The translations under genes were made by a program, and so were the position numbers. Positions 24,198-32,687 of a stretch of 33,192 nucleotides of DNA are shown in pieces. Under the pieces are notes generated by a model. The model made no database searches. It was not told the origin of the DNA and worked only from the letters and a program-made list of their open reading frames with translations. Origin of the DNA: Sphingomonas sp. (GTDB lineage Bacteria; Pseudomonadota; Alphaproteobacteria; Sphingomonadales; Sphingomonadaceae); assembly GCF_019635455.1 (NCBI RefSeq), contig NZ_JAHBZJ010000016.1, positions 1 to 33,192 of the forward strand, given 5' to 3'. Within the stretch, counting starts at the first letter, position 1; each line of letters begins with the position of its first letter.

Positions 24198-24626
24198 TTA
24201 TGGCTTGGGCGTCGCCTGAGTCTTGGCGTCGCGGCCATCGCCTTCGGGCGCGGCGACGATGTCGCGGGTGGTGCTGCCCTTGTCCACGACGGTGGTGCCG
24301 GGGCTGCCTGCGGTCGAGCGTGCGCCGACATCGGCCGCGCCAGCGCCGCCGGCGGCGGTGATCGTCGCCTCTTCCGCCGCCGATCGCGGCGCGGTGCCGC
24401 CGAACAGCGCGTCCAGCGCCTGCTGCGCCGGGCCGCCGGCATCCTGGGGCCGGGGCGCGCCGGGCTGGGGCGGCTTCATCGCGAAATCGGGCGGGATCAC
24501 CAGCGGCGCCTGCCGCGCGACCGAAAACTCGTCGGGCCGCTTGCGGTTGAACAGGCCCCCGCCGCCGCAACTGGCGAGCAGCATCGCGGCGCCGCCGATC
24601 GCGACGAAAACAACGGACTTACGCAT
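24198..24626 (-). CDS. DUF3035 family lipoprotein
   Basis: 142 residues; signal with lipobox LLASC then a Gly run (CGGGG), so it is a predicted lipoprotein. The RPDEFSVARQAPLVIPPDF motif is the conserved core of DUF3035, an alphaproteobacterial family usually encoded next to lspA. The C-terminal half is Ala/Gly/Pro-rich and low complexity. Function unknown. ATG 24626 lies within the lspA end (8-base overlap) with GGAG 7 bases upstream; ATG 24632 is a second option. Confidence 0.8.
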   Translation of the reverse strand: MRKSVVFVAIGGAAMLLASCGGGGLFNRKRPDEFSVARQAPLVIPPDFAMKPPQPGAPRPQDAGGPAQQALDALFGGTAPRSAAEEATITAAGGAGAADVGARSTAGSPGTTVVDKGSTTRDIVAAPEGDGRDAKTQATPKP

Positions 24627-25149
24627 TCGCATTCTCCACAGGGGCGTCGTCCGCGGTCTTCTTCTCACGCACGAAGAGCGCCCGGATGAGCAGGATCAGG
24701 ACACCGATGGTAATCGCAGCATCGGCCACATTGAAGACCAAAAAAGGGCGCCACTCGCCGAAGTGCAGATCGGCATAGTCGACGACATAGCCAAAACGCA
24801 TCCGATCGACGATGTTGCCGAGCGCGCCGCCGAGCACGAGCGCGAGCGCGAACATGTCGTGGCGGCTCTTTTCGCGCAGCATCCACCAGGCGACACCGGC
24901 GGCGATCACGCCGGTCAGGCCGACCAGCAGCCAGCGCATCGTCGAGGTTTCCGCGGGCAAGAGGCCGAGCGACACGCCGATATTCGCGACGAAGCGAATG
25001 TCGAAGATGGGCAGCACTTCCAGTGCCTTGCCAGGGGCGTCGATGCCCAGGCCATCGACCACCCATGCCTTCATCGCCTGGTCGGCGATGAAGATGAGCG
25101 CGGCGAGGACGAAGCCGATCGTACGATTGCGGGTCATGAATCCAGCCAT
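24619..25149 (-). CDS. lspA: Lipoprotein signal peptidase II
   Basis: 176 residues, four membrane helices. Cleaves prolipoproteins at the lipobox cysteine. Catalytic aspartates: Asp124 in YVVDYADLHF and Asp143 in FNVADAAI, at the same numbers as in E. coli LspA; GNIVDR is also present. ATG 25149 overlaps the ileS stop by one base (TGATG), so the two are coupled; ATG 25137 is possible. The operon makes sense here: several lipoproteins in this window need it. Confidence 0.95.
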   Translation of the reverse strand: MAGFMTRNRTIGFVLAALIFIADQAMKAWVVDGLGIDAPGKALEVLPIFDIRFVANIGVSLGLLPAETSTMRWLLVGLTGVIAAGVAWWMLREKSRHDMFALALVLGGALGNIVDRMRFGYVVDYADLHFGEWRPFLVFNVADAAITIGVLILLIRALFVREKKTADDAPVENANA

Positions 25150-28100
25150 CAGGAGATTACGTCCGCGCAGCGGTGGCACAGCGCGCCGTCGGCTTCAACC
25201 TCCGGCAGCAACCGCCAGCAGCGACCGCATTTGTGATGATCGGTGCGGGCGACGCTCACCGTGTCGCCGTCGCCATGATGGACATCGGCGACGATGAACA
25301 CTTCGGCCAGTTCCGAAGCGGGACGCAGCAGATGCGGCACCGTCACCTCGGCCTCCAGGCTGGAACGGATCGTCTTTTCGCGGCGCATCGGCTCGATCGC
25401 CTCGGTCACGCGCTCGCGCAGGGCGCGGATATCCTCCCATTCGGTCGAGATCGCGTCATCGCCGGGCAGCGGCGGCAACTCCGGCCATTCGAGGAAATGG
25501 ACCGATCCGTCCTCGCTCGGGAACCGTGCCTGCCACACTTCCTCGGCGGTGAAGGCGAGGATCGGCGCGGCATAGCGCACCAGCGCGTGGAACAGGATGT
25601 CGAGCACGGTGCGATAGGCGCGGCGCTTGGGGTCGTCGGCCGCGTCGCAGTACAGGCAATCCTTGCGGATATCGAAGAAAAAGGCCGACAGGTCCTCGTT
25701 CATGAACTCCGACAGGGCGCGGGCATAGCGGTTGAACTCGAATGCCTCCGCCGCGGCGCGCAACTCGACGTCGAGCGCGCCCAGCTTGTGGAGGATATAG
25801 AGTTCCAGCTCCGGCATCTTGCCGACATCGAGCCGTTCCGCGTCGGCAAATCCATCGAGCGCGCCGAGCAGGTAGCGAAAGGTGTTGCGGATCTTGCGGT
25901 ACGCGTCCCCGGTGCCGCCCAGCACCTCCTTGCCGATGCGCACGTCGTCGAAATAGTCGGTCTGGGCGACCCAGAGGCGCAGAATGTCGGCGCCGCTCTC
26001 GTTGATGACCTTCAGCGGATCGACGACGTTGCCGAGCGACTTCGACATCTTGCGCCCCTGTCCGTCGAGCGCAAAGCCATGGGTCAGGACCGCGTCATAG
26101 GGCGCCCGCCCGCGCGTCCCGCAGCTTTCGAGCAGCGAGGACTGGAACCAGCCGCGATGCTGATCCGACCCCTCAAGATAGAGGTTCGCGCGCGTTCCCG
26201 CGCCATAGCGCGCCTCGATCACGAAGCTGTGGGTGGAGCCGCTGTCGAACCACACGTCGAGGATGTCATTGACCACCTCGTAATCGGCAAGGTCGTGGTC
26301 GGGGCCGAGCAGCGCCTGATGGTCCGCGCCGAACCACGCGTCCGCGCCGCCCATGCGAAAGGCGTCGAGGATGCGGGCGTTCACGGCCTCATCGCGCAGG
26401 TAATCGCCGGTCTGGCGGTGGACGTAGAGCGGGATCGGCACGCCCCAGGCGCGCTGACGGCTGATCACCCAGTCGGGGCGCTGCTCCACCATCGAGCGGA
26501 TGCGGTTGACCGAGCGGGCGGGGACCCATTTGGTGCGCTCGATCGCGTCGAGCGCGAGGTTGCGCAACGTGGGCGCATTGTGGGTAGGATTGACGATCGG
26601 CCCGAAGCCCGCAGCCTGCGCCATGCCGGGCAGCTCGTCCGCAGCCGCGCCGGGGGTGCGCGCGACATCCTGCATAAAACCGTCGGTGTCGGATCGCAGC
26701 GCGTCGCCGCCCGCGCGCTTGCCGTCCATCGGGATGAACCATTGCGGGGTCGCGCGGAAGATGATCTTCGCCTTGGACCGCCAGCTATGCGGGTAGCTGT
26801 GCGCGAAATCGTCCGACGCGGCGAGCAGCGCGCCGGCGGTGCGCAGGTCTGAACAGATCGGGCCGTCGCTCGCCACGAACTTCTTGTTGATCACCGATCC
26901 CTGCCCACCGAGCCACGCCCAGTCGGGGCGGTACATGCCCGCGCCATCGACCGCGAAGACCGGGTCGATGCCATGCGCCTTGCACAGCAGGAAATCGTCC
27001 TCGCCATGATCGGGCGCCATGTGGACGAGGCCGGTACCCGCGTCCGTGGTGACGAAGTCGCCGGGCAGGAATGGGCGGGGCTTTGCGAAGAACCCGCCGA
27101 GATGGTGCATCGGGTGGCGGGCGGTGGCGCCGGCGAGTTGCGAGCCGCGAAACTTGCCGACGACCTTGAAGTCAAACAGGTCCGGCGACTTAACTGCTAG
27201 TCGCTTCTCAAACTGCGGGATCAATTGTTCCGCAACGAGATAGCGTCCACCTTCTTGCAGATTGCCGGCCGCGCCCTCCCCGTAGTTTACCCAAACATCA
27301 ATGAGGGCGTACTCAACCTCCGGCCCATAGGCCAAAGCTTGGTTCACCGGGATCGTCCACGGCGTGGTCGTCCAGATCACCGCATGCGCGCCGACCAGTT
27401 CGGGCGCGTTGGGGGCATCGACGATCTCGAACGCCACGTCGATCTGGGTCGACACCACATCCTCATATTCGACCTCGGCCTCGGCCAGCGCGGTCCTTTC
27501 GACCGGCGACCACATCACCGGCTTGGCCCCGCGATACAGCTGGCCCGACTCCGCGAATTTGAGCAATTCGCCCGCGATCGTCGCCTCGGCGTCGAACTTC
27601 ATGGTAAGGTAGGGATCGTCCCAATCGCCCATCACGCCCAGCCGCTCGAACTGCCCGCGCTGCACCGCGACCCATTTTTCGGCATAGGCGCGACATTCGG
27701 CGCGGAATTCGGCCGCCGGCACCTCGTCCTTGTTCAGCTTCTTCGCGCGATACGCTTCCTCGATCTTCCATTCGATGGGCAGGCCGTGGCAGTCCCAGCC
27801 GGGGACGTACGGCGCGTCCTTGCCCATCAGGCTTTGCGAGCGGACGACGATGTCCTTCAGGATCTTGTTCATGGCGTGACCCATGTGCAGGTCGCCATTG
27901 GCGTAGGGCGGGCCGTCGTGGAGGATGAAGCGTTCACGGCCCGCGCGCTGCTCGCGCAGCCGCTCATACACGCCGATCCTTGCCCAGCGGTCGAGGATCG
28001 CCGGCTCCTTGGCGGCGAGGCCCGCCTTCATCGGGAAGTCGGTCTTCGGCAGGAAGACGGTGTCGCGATAGTCGCGCGCGGAATCGTTGGTGTCGGTCAT
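25149..28100 (-). CDS. ileS: Isoleucyl-tRNA synthetase
   Basis: 983 residues, class I synthetase charging tRNA-Ile. HIGH-type motif HMGH at 72-75 (NGDLHMGHAMNK), KMSKS at 684-688, CP1 editing domain about 190-400 (TTTPWTIPVN), GWDCHGLPIEW, and a C-terminal zinc ribbon CGRCW...CHRC. ATG 28100 opens MTDTND; a longer reading is not credible as it runs through the hairpin at 28148. Codon use changes sharply within about 27180-27335 (editing domain), where A/T-ending and rarer codons such as CTA and GTA appear and the protein has an extra WVNYGEGAAGNLQEG loop. Confidence 0.97.
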   Translation of the reverse strand: MTDTNDSARDYRDTVFLPKTDFPMKAGLAAKEPAILDRWARIGVYERLREQRAGRERFILHDGPPYANGDLHMGHAMNKILKDIVVRSQSLMGKDAPYVPGWDCHGLPIEWKIEEAYRAKKLNKDEVPAAEFRAECRAYAEKWVAVQRGQFERLGVMGDWDDPYLTMKFDAEATIAGELLKFAESGQLYRGAKPVMWSPVERTALAEAEVEYEDVVSTQIDVAFEIVDAPNAPELVGAHAVIWTTTPWTIPVNQALAYGPEVEYALIDVWVNYGEGAAGNLQEGGRYLVAEQLIPQFEKRLAVKSPDLFDFKVVGKFRGSQLAGATARHPMHHLGGFFAKPRPFLPGDFVTTDAGTGLVHMAPDHGEDDFLLCKAHGIDPVFAVDGAGMYRPDWAWLGGQGSVINKKFVASDGPICSDLRTAGALLAASDDFAHSYPHSWRSKAKIIFRATPQWFIPMDGKRAGGDALRSDTDGFMQDVARTPGAAADELPGMAQAAGFGPIVNPTHNAPTLRNLALDAIERTKWVPARSVNRIRSMVEQRPDWVISRQRAWGVPIPLYVHRQTGDYLRDEAVNARILDAFRMGGADAWFGADHQALLGPDHDLADYEVVNDILDVWFDSGSTHSFVIEARYGAGTRANLYLEGSDQHRGWFQSSLLESCGTRGRAPYDAVLTHGFALDGQGRKMSKSLGNVVDPLKVINESGADILRLWVAQTDYFDDVRIGKEVLGGTGDAYRKIRNTFRYLLGALDGFADAERLDVGKMPELELYILHKLGALDVELRAAAEAFEFNRYARALSEFMNEDLSAFFFDIRKDCLYCDAADDPKRRAYRTVLDILFHALVRYAAPILAFTAEEVWQARFPSEDGSVHFLEWPELPPLPGDDAISTEWEDIRALRERVTEAIEPMRREKTIRSSLEAEVTVPHLLRPASELAEVFIVADVHHGDGDTVSVARTDHHKCGRCWRLLPEVEADGALCHRCADVIS

Positions 28101-28147
28101 TGGTCTGCGCCGATTAGAGGAAAGGTCACGCTTACGGAAGCATCTAG

Positions 28148-28172
28148 GCCCCTCCCCGCGCGGAGGAGGGGC
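28148..28172. repeat. Palindromic intergenic hairpin between ribF and ileS
   Basis: GCCCCTCC (28148-28155) pairs with GGAGGGGC (28165-28172) around a GC-rich loop, ending in the ribF stop codon. It resembles dispersed REP-like palindromes common in this group; copies elsewhere cannot be checked here. It may attenuate or stabilise the ribF-ileS transcript. Confidence 0.5.
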
Positions 28173-29101
28173 TAGGTAATTCGCAGCGCCGCCCGCGCAT
28201 CGTCGCAATCGCGGGCGATTTGCGCACGGAGCGCGTCGAGATCGTCATATTTCGCTTCGTCGCGCAGGAATTCGATGAGCTCGACCTCGATGGTCTGGCC
28301 GTAGAGATCGCCCGAGAAATCAAAGAAATAGGGTTCGAGCAATTCGACCGGCGGATCGATGCTGGGCCGGATGCCGAGATTGGCGACGCCGTCGAGCCGC
28401 CGCCCGTCCGGCAGCCGCCCGCGCACCGCATAGATGCCATAGCGCGGACGCAGATACGTGCCGAGGCGCAGGTTCGCGGTCGGAAAGCCCAGTTCGCGGC
28501 CCAGCCGGGCGCCGGATTCCACCACCCCCTCGATCGCGAAGGGGCGGGTGAGCAGCGCGGCGGCGTCGCGCGGGCGGCCCGCGCGCAACGCCGCGCGGAT
28601 GCGGCTGGACGAGACGATGTCGCCGCCATCCGCGACCGGCGCGACCGTATCGACGCTGAAGCCCAATTCGGCGCCCAGTGCCGCCAGCACCGCGACATCG
28701 CCGTCGCGCCCCTTGCCAAAGGTGAAGTCCGCGCCGGTGACGACCCCGCCCGCGCCGATCAGGTCGATGAGCCGCGCCTGCGCGAATTCGCGCGCGGACA
28801 GGCCGGCGAGCGCGGCGTCAAAGGCGAAGACGAGCATCGCGTCCGCGCCGGCCGCGGCGAACAGTCGCTGCCGCTGATCCAGCGTCGTCAGGCGGAACGG
28901 AGCGGTGTCGGGGCGGAAATGCCGCATCGGATGCGGATCGAAAGTGGCGACGATCGCCGGGCGCCCTTCATCGCGCGCACGCGCTACCGCGCGGCCGACC
29001 ACCGCCTGGTGGCCGCGATGAAAGCCGTCGAAATTGCCCAGCGCCACGATCCCGCCGCGCAGCGACGCGGGAACCGCAGCGGCCCCGTCGAGCCGTTCCA
29101 T
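28172..29101 (-). CDS. ribF: Bifunctional riboflavin kinase/FAD synthetase
   Basis: 309 residues. N-terminal FAD synthetase domain with ALGNFDGFHRGHQ (nucleotidyltransferase HxGH-like, His28/His31) and VSSSRIRAAL; C-terminal riboflavin kinase domain with ELGFPTANL (kinase PTAN motif) and ANLGIRPS. Makes FMN then FAD. It precedes ileS by 71 bases on the same strand, the common ribF-ileS-lspA order. Confidence 0.95.
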   Translation of the reverse strand: MERLDGAAAVPASLRGGIVALGNFDGFHRGHQAVVGRAVARARDEGRPAIVATFDPHPMRHFRPDTAPFRLTTLDQRQRLFAAAGADAMLVFAFDAALAGLSAREFAQARLIDLIGAGGVVTGADFTFGKGRDGDVAVLAALGAELGFSVDTVAPVADGGDIVSSSRIRAALRAGRPRDAAALLTRPFAIEGVVESGARLGRELGFPTANLRLGTYLRPRYGIYAVRGRLPDGRRLDGVANLGIRPSIDPPVELLEPYFFDFSGDLYGQTIEVELIEFLRDEAKYDDLDALRAQIARDCDDARAALRIT

Positions 29102-29180
29102 GCCGGCGGGCTATAGTGGGTAGGGGCGGCGGTGCAAATTTCGAATCCGCGTGGGCGGGTCGCGGCGTGTTGCCGACCGC

Positions 29181-30350
29181 CTATCGCTGCGGCGCGATGC
29201 CGGCGCGGATGACGCGCAGGACGTTGCCGCCCATCACCTTGCCGATCTCCTCGGGCGTGAAGCCGCGATCGACCAGCGCCTGGGTGACGTAGATCAGCTT
29301 CGACGTATCGAATCCGGTCGTCACCGATCCGTCGAAATCCGAACCCAGCCCGACATGATCGATCCCCACCAGGTCGCGGACATGCGCGATCGCGCGGGCG
29401 ATCTGCGCCGGCTCGGTCGAACAGATCGCCGCGTCCCAATAGCCGATGCCGACCACCCCGCCGGTCCGCGCGACGCCGCGAATCTCGTCATCGGTGAGGT
29501 TGCGGTTCACCTTGCACACCGCCTGGACGCCGCCATGGCTGGACACGACGGGGCGCCTTGCCATGCTGAGGACCTCCGCGACGGTCTGGTGGCTCGAATG
29601 GGCGATATCGACGATCATCCCGATCCGCTCCATCCGCCGCACCGTCTGCACGCCCAGCGGGGTGAGGCCGCCCTTCCTTACCCCGTGCATCGATCCGGCG
29701 ATTTCATTGTCAAAGAAATGCGCGAGCCCGGCCATGCGGAAACCGGCGGCGTGGAGCCGGTCGAGATTGGCGAGCTTGCCCTCCATGTCCTGCAACCCCT
29801 CGATCGACAGGAGCGCGCCGACCGCCTTGCTTCCGGCCGCGCGATCGGTGAGCAGCGCGTCGAGGTCCGCGCCGGTGCGGATCACGCGCAGCCGGTCGCC
29901 CGATGCGGCGGCGGCGCGGTCGAGCTTCGTCGCATGCCACAGCGAGCGTTCGAGCAACGAGTTCCAGGTGCGCACCGGCTGCAACTGGCCGATCGCCAAT
30001 GCGGTGATGTTGTCGGTCCGGTCGGTGTTCGAATCGTAATTCTGACCGCGCGGCGTCTTGGTGACCGACGAAAAGACCTGGAGCGCGACATTCCCGTCGA
30101 TCAGGCGGGGCAGGTCGATATGGCCGCGGCCCGCGCGGTCGAGCAGGTTGCGCTTCCACAACAGCGTATCGCCATGCATGTCGGCGATCTGGAGGCTGGC
30201 GTGCAGCTTGCGCGTCGCCGGCGTGACGGTGGGCAGCCGGGTCGCCACCACCTTGTTCATCCCGCGCTCGACGATGCCCGGACCGAAGGCGAAGAACGCG
30301 ACCGCGCCGATCACGATGAGGGCGAGGATGCCCCAAAGCCACTTCTTCAT
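29181..30350 (-). CDS. Membrane-anchored dipeptidase, family M19
   Basis: 389 residues with an uncleaved N-terminal membrane helix (5-23), so the catalytic domain is likely periplasmic. Family M19 zinc ligands: His59 and Asp61 in ADMHGDTLLW, Glu in LSIEGL, His in VDIAHSS and SSHGG, and a late acidic GSDFDG. Renal-dipeptidase-like enzymes cleave dipeptides, including D-residue-containing ones. GGAGGGGGTGG precedes the ATG. It lies in the same orientation as ribF but 79 bases upstream, so it may be transcribed separately. Confidence 0.93.
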   Translation of the reverse strand: MKKWLWGILALIVIGAVAFFAFGPGIVERGMNKVVATRLPTVTPATRKLHASLQIADMHGDTLLWKRNLLDRAGRGHIDLPRLIDGNVALQVFSSVTKTPRGQNYDSNTDRTDNITALAIGQLQPVRTWNSLLERSLWHATKLDRAAAASGDRLRVIRTGADLDALLTDRAAGSKAVGALLSIEGLQDMEGKLANLDRLHAAGFRMAGLAHFFDNEIAGSMHGVRKGGLTPLGVQTVRRMERIGMIVDIAHSSHQTVAEVLSMARRPVVSSHGGVQAVCKVNRNLTDDEIRGVARTGGVVGIGYWDAAICSTEPAQIARAIAHVRDLVGIDHVGLGSDFDGSVTTGFDTSKLIYVTQALVDRGFTPEEIGKVMGGNVLRVIRAGIAPQR

Positions 30351-30369
30351 GTCACCACCCCCTCCATCG

Positions 30370-30388
30370 CCCCGAAGCCGTTTCGGGG
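30370..30388. repeat. Hairpin between folA and the dipeptidase gene
   Basis: CCCCGAA (30370-30376) pairs with TTCGGGG (30382-30388). One of two palindromes in the 111-base gap; possibly a terminator for folA. Confidence 0.45.
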
Positions 30389-30437
30389 GCCACCGTCCCG
30401 CATGCGCGTCGATGGCCCGGTTTGCGACACCATGGCT

Positions 30438-30455
30438 CCCCGGACAAGCCCGGGG
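30438..30455. terminator. Palindrome just after folA
   Basis: CCCCGG (30438-30443), loop ACAAGC, CCGGGG (30450-30455), beginning 7 bases past the folA stop on the minus strand. The CTCCCCGGACAAGCCCGGGG form resembles intergenic palindromes that recur in sphingomonad genomes. No T run. Confidence 0.45.
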
Positions 30456-30461
30456 TGACGA

Positions 30462-30935
30462 TCAGGCGCGCGCGAGCGTTACGAAGCTATAGGCCGGCCG
30501 CTCGCCCTCGGCCGGGTGATCCTCGCGCGATACCTCGCGCCAGCCGGGGCCGAAGGGAGGAACGATCGCGTCGCCTGCGGGGGCGGCATGGACTTCGGTG
30601 AGTTCGATCCGGTCCGCGCGGTCGCGCAGCAGCGCGAAGATTTCCGCACCGCCGATCACCGCGACGTCGCCCGGTCCCGCCAGCGCCAGGGCGTCGGCGA
30701 GCGAATGCGCGACCTCCGCCCCGTCGGCATGCCAGGCGCGATCGCGCGTCAGGACGATGTGGCGGCGACCGGGCAGGGGGGCGGGAAAACTCTCGAACGT
30801 CTTGCGCCCCATCACCATCGGCTTGCCCATCGTCTGCGCCTTGAACCGCCGGAGATCGGCGGGAAGGCGCCAGGGCAGGGTGCCATCGACGCCGATCACG
30901 CCATTGTCGGCCCGCGCGAGATGAAAGATGATCAG
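30462..30935 (-). CDS. folA: Dihydrofolate reductase with an apparent non-AUG (CTG) start
   Basis: 157 residues if begun at CTG 30935, giving (M)[17 protein letters not shown], the expected first strand of DHFR; then [13 protein letters not shown] (catalytic acid Asp in the PAD motif), MGRKTFES and VIGGAEIF. Reduces dihydrofolate to tetrahydrofolate, the partner reaction of ThyA. In this frame there is no ATG, GTG or TTG between the upstream stop at 30993-30995 and GTG 30899; starting at 30899 would delete the first beta strand. CTG overlaps the thyA TGA as CTGA, the same 4-base geometry as ATGA, so coupled reinitiation is likely. ATC 30932 is the only other nearby option. Confidence 0.88.
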   Translation of the reverse strand: MIIFHLARADNGVIGVDGTLPWRLPADLRRFKAQTMGKPMVMGRKTFESFPAPLPGRRHIVLTRDRAWHADGAEVAHSLADALALAGPGDVAVIGGAEIFALLRDRADRIELTEVHAAPAGDAIVPPFGPGWREVSREDHPAEGERPAYSFVTLARA

Positions 30936-31258
30936 ACCGCGACCTCGGCCTTGATATGCGGCTGGGCGACATAGTCGTGCAGCGCGAAATCCTCATATTC
31001 ATACGCGTCGATCAAGGGCGGGCGGCGCAGGATTTCGAGGCGCGGCAGCGGGCCGGGTGCGCGGGACAGCTGCATTTCCGCCTGTTCGAGATGGTTGGAA
31101 TAGAGGTGGCAATCGCCGCCGGTCCAGATGAACTCGCCGACCTCCAGATCGCATTGCTGGGCGAGCATGTGCGTCAGCAGCGCGTAGCTGGCGATGTTGA
31201 ACGGTTTTCCGGTGAGCGCTTCCGTTGCCACTTTCGCTATTCCTGTCGCCATAATCAC
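30932..31258 (-). pseudogene. thyA: thyA C-terminal remnant (thymidylate synthase, 5' two-thirds missing)
   Basis: 108 codons, of which about the last 91 are thymidylate synthase: [45 protein letters not shown] and the ending HIKAEVAV. A complete enzyme is about 264 residues. The part with the catalytic cysteine (PCH motif) and the folate/phosphate loop is absent; similarity stops abruptly before PFNIASY (about residue 175 in E. coli). The first 17 or so codons ([18 protein letters not shown]) look non-native and come from the adjacent element. GTG 31258 or ATG 31252 could start translation, which would keep ribosomes arriving at folA. The protein cannot be active alone. Confidence 0.9.
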
Positions 31259-31310
31259 ACCCGTGTCCCAGAACGATTATAGGTCTAACGTCGCTATCGG
31301 CCAACCGCAT
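31190..31310. other. Probable integration junction (att region) inside thyA
   Basis: thyA similarity ends around GGCGATGTTGAACGG (31190-31204, plus strand; codons for PFNIA). From there to the recombinase stop at 31311 the sequence is non-coding apart from the fused start of the thyA remnant. A short imperfect palindrome AACGGTTTTCCGGT (31200-31213) sits on the junction and could be the core site of the recombinase. The exact crossover cannot be fixed from one end. Confidence 0.5.
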
Positions 31311-32687
31311 CTATCCGAGTTGCTGCGACAACCGCGCCAACGCCGCACTCGCCTCGGCCGATTTCCCTGCCTGAAGCAGTCTCGCGGCTTCTTGAAGGCC
31401 ACGTTGCCCCTTGAGCCTGCCGATGAGCGTCTCCTCGTGAAGCTGGAGCTGCCGGATACGGTCGGAGACCTTCGTCGCCTGCACCGCCTCCGAAGTCTGC
31501 ATGCGCCGGTTGAACGCGTAGGTGAGGTAAGGGCGCAACGACGCCGGGCTGCTGTGGCCCATCTGCTCAGCCGCCTTGACCAGGATCGTCTCGGCCCAGT
31601 TCGACATCGAACCTATATTCAGATCGCCTGCCAAAAGGGCATCGAGCAGCCCCTCGATGGTCCTCACCGCGTAGCGCGCGCGAAGTCGGTGGATGCTCGA
31701 GTTTTCAATACCCACGGCCTTGAACGAGCGACGGCCAAGAGACGTGATGCTGTCCAGATGCAAGGCCATGCCAGTCTTGCTCGACAGGAAAACCTCCGGC
31801 GGTTCCTTGTAGCCAGGCACCCCCTTGAAACTCTCCACGATCTGGCGGCGGCCATGGTCGATGTGGTCGAGGGTGCGGAACACCAACTCGGGAAGCACCC
31901 GGAGCTCTCCGGCCTTTCGGCCCTTGCGCACGATGTCGATGATCCATGGTTCGTCGCGCTCGATCAGTTGGTCGAGTTGGTCGATGGTCGGCAGCTGATC
32001 CTTCCGGAGCGTGTTCAGTTCGAAGCGGCGAGGACCACAGTCCTCCTTCCACGAGAAGATCAGCGAGTCGCGCTCACCCATCGGCCGTTCCGCGACGTCG
32101 GCATGCAGATCCTCGATCTCGTCATTCGTGGGAGTGTGCCTCATGCGAGACGATGCGCCCGAGTTCGACAGCGTCAAAGGTGTGGACCACGATCCGAAGA
32201 CCTTCCCGTGCCGGCCCTTGCTGAAGTGCTGCTTGGCGCTAATCGCGAAGGTGACGTCCTGAAGCGCGACGGGCAGGTCACCCGGCACGTAGATGCCGAC
32301 GTGGAAGCGAAGTCGCTTCGTCTCCTCTGCCCACTTGTAGAAGGCGAATATCGTCTGCAGCGAGGTATTGATCCGTGCGACACCGAGCTTCATCGTGTGG
32401 CGGAGATGGTCGCGCCAGATGGTCAGAAACGCGTCGTCGACGGTCGTCCAGCCTCGCCCGCGCTCGCGGCAGAACCGAAGAAACGGCCGGAGGATGTTCG
32501 CGTATTCGCCCACCGAGCCCGCCGCTAGCTCGAGATCGACGCTGAGGTAGCGAAACCAATCGGAAGCCGGTTCGTCGATGCCATCTGGCCAGACCAGCGT
32601 CGGGATCGACGGTCGCCGGATACCCCTGATCACGCATGTCCCGCTGGTCATGACGATCAAGCCCAGGGCGATTTTCTCCTTAGCCAT
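31311..32687 (-). CDS. Tyrosine recombinase (integrase) of the element in thyA
   Basis: 458 residues. N-terminal core-binding helical region about 40-125, then catalytic domain: ArgI in CGPRRFEL (Arg220/221), Lys candidates in RKGRKAGELRV, His333-x-x-Arg336 in IHRLRARYA, His378 in QMGHSSP, and nucleophile Tyr387 or Tyr390 in RPYLTYA. Cuts and joins element and chromosome. A charged helical tail (400-458) lies beyond the catalytic tyrosine, longer than in phage integrases. ATG 32687 has GGAG upstream and overlaps the helicase stop by 8 bases, so the two genes form one unit. Its 3' end lies about 100 bases from the thyA junction, as expected for an integrase at an element end. Confidence 0.88.
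   Translation of the reverse strand: MAKEKIALGLIVMTSGTCVIRGIRRPSIPTLVWPDGIDEPASDWFRYLSVDLELAAGSVGEYANILRPFLRFCRERGRGWTTVDDAFLTIWRDHLRHTMKLGVARINTSLQTIFAFYKWAEETKRLRFHVGIYVPGDLPVALQDVTFAISAKQHFSKGRHGKVFGSWSTPLTLSNSGASSRMRHTPTNDEIEDLHADVAERPMGERDSLIFSWKEDCGPRRFELNTLRKDQLPTIDQLDQLIERDEPWIIDIVRKGRKAGELRVLPELVFRTLDHIDHGRRQIVESFKGVPGYKEPPEVFLSSKTGMALHLDSITSLGRRSFKAVGIENSSIHRLRARYAVRTIEGLLDALLAGDLNIGSMSNWAETILVKAAEQMGHSSPASLRPYLTYAFNRRMQTSEAVQATKVSDRIRQLQLHEETLIGRLKGQRGLQEAARLLQAGKSAEASAALARLSQQLG

Noticed and set aside
25173..26852. Long plus-strand open frame opposite ileS (559 codons)
   Set aside because: Antisense shadow in high-GC coding DNA; the opposite strand encodes IleRS with all motifs, and the product is Arg/His-rich without any recognisable domain.
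30932..31258. thyA remnant as a complete small gene
   Set aside because: The C-terminal region is unmistakable thymidylate synthase but lacks the catalytic cysteine domain, so it is treated as a truncated gene.
31194..32528. Plus-strand open frame of 444 codons opposite the recombinase
   Set aside because: The recombinase on the minus strand shows the catalytic R-H-R-H-Y pattern; the plus frame has no recognisable features.
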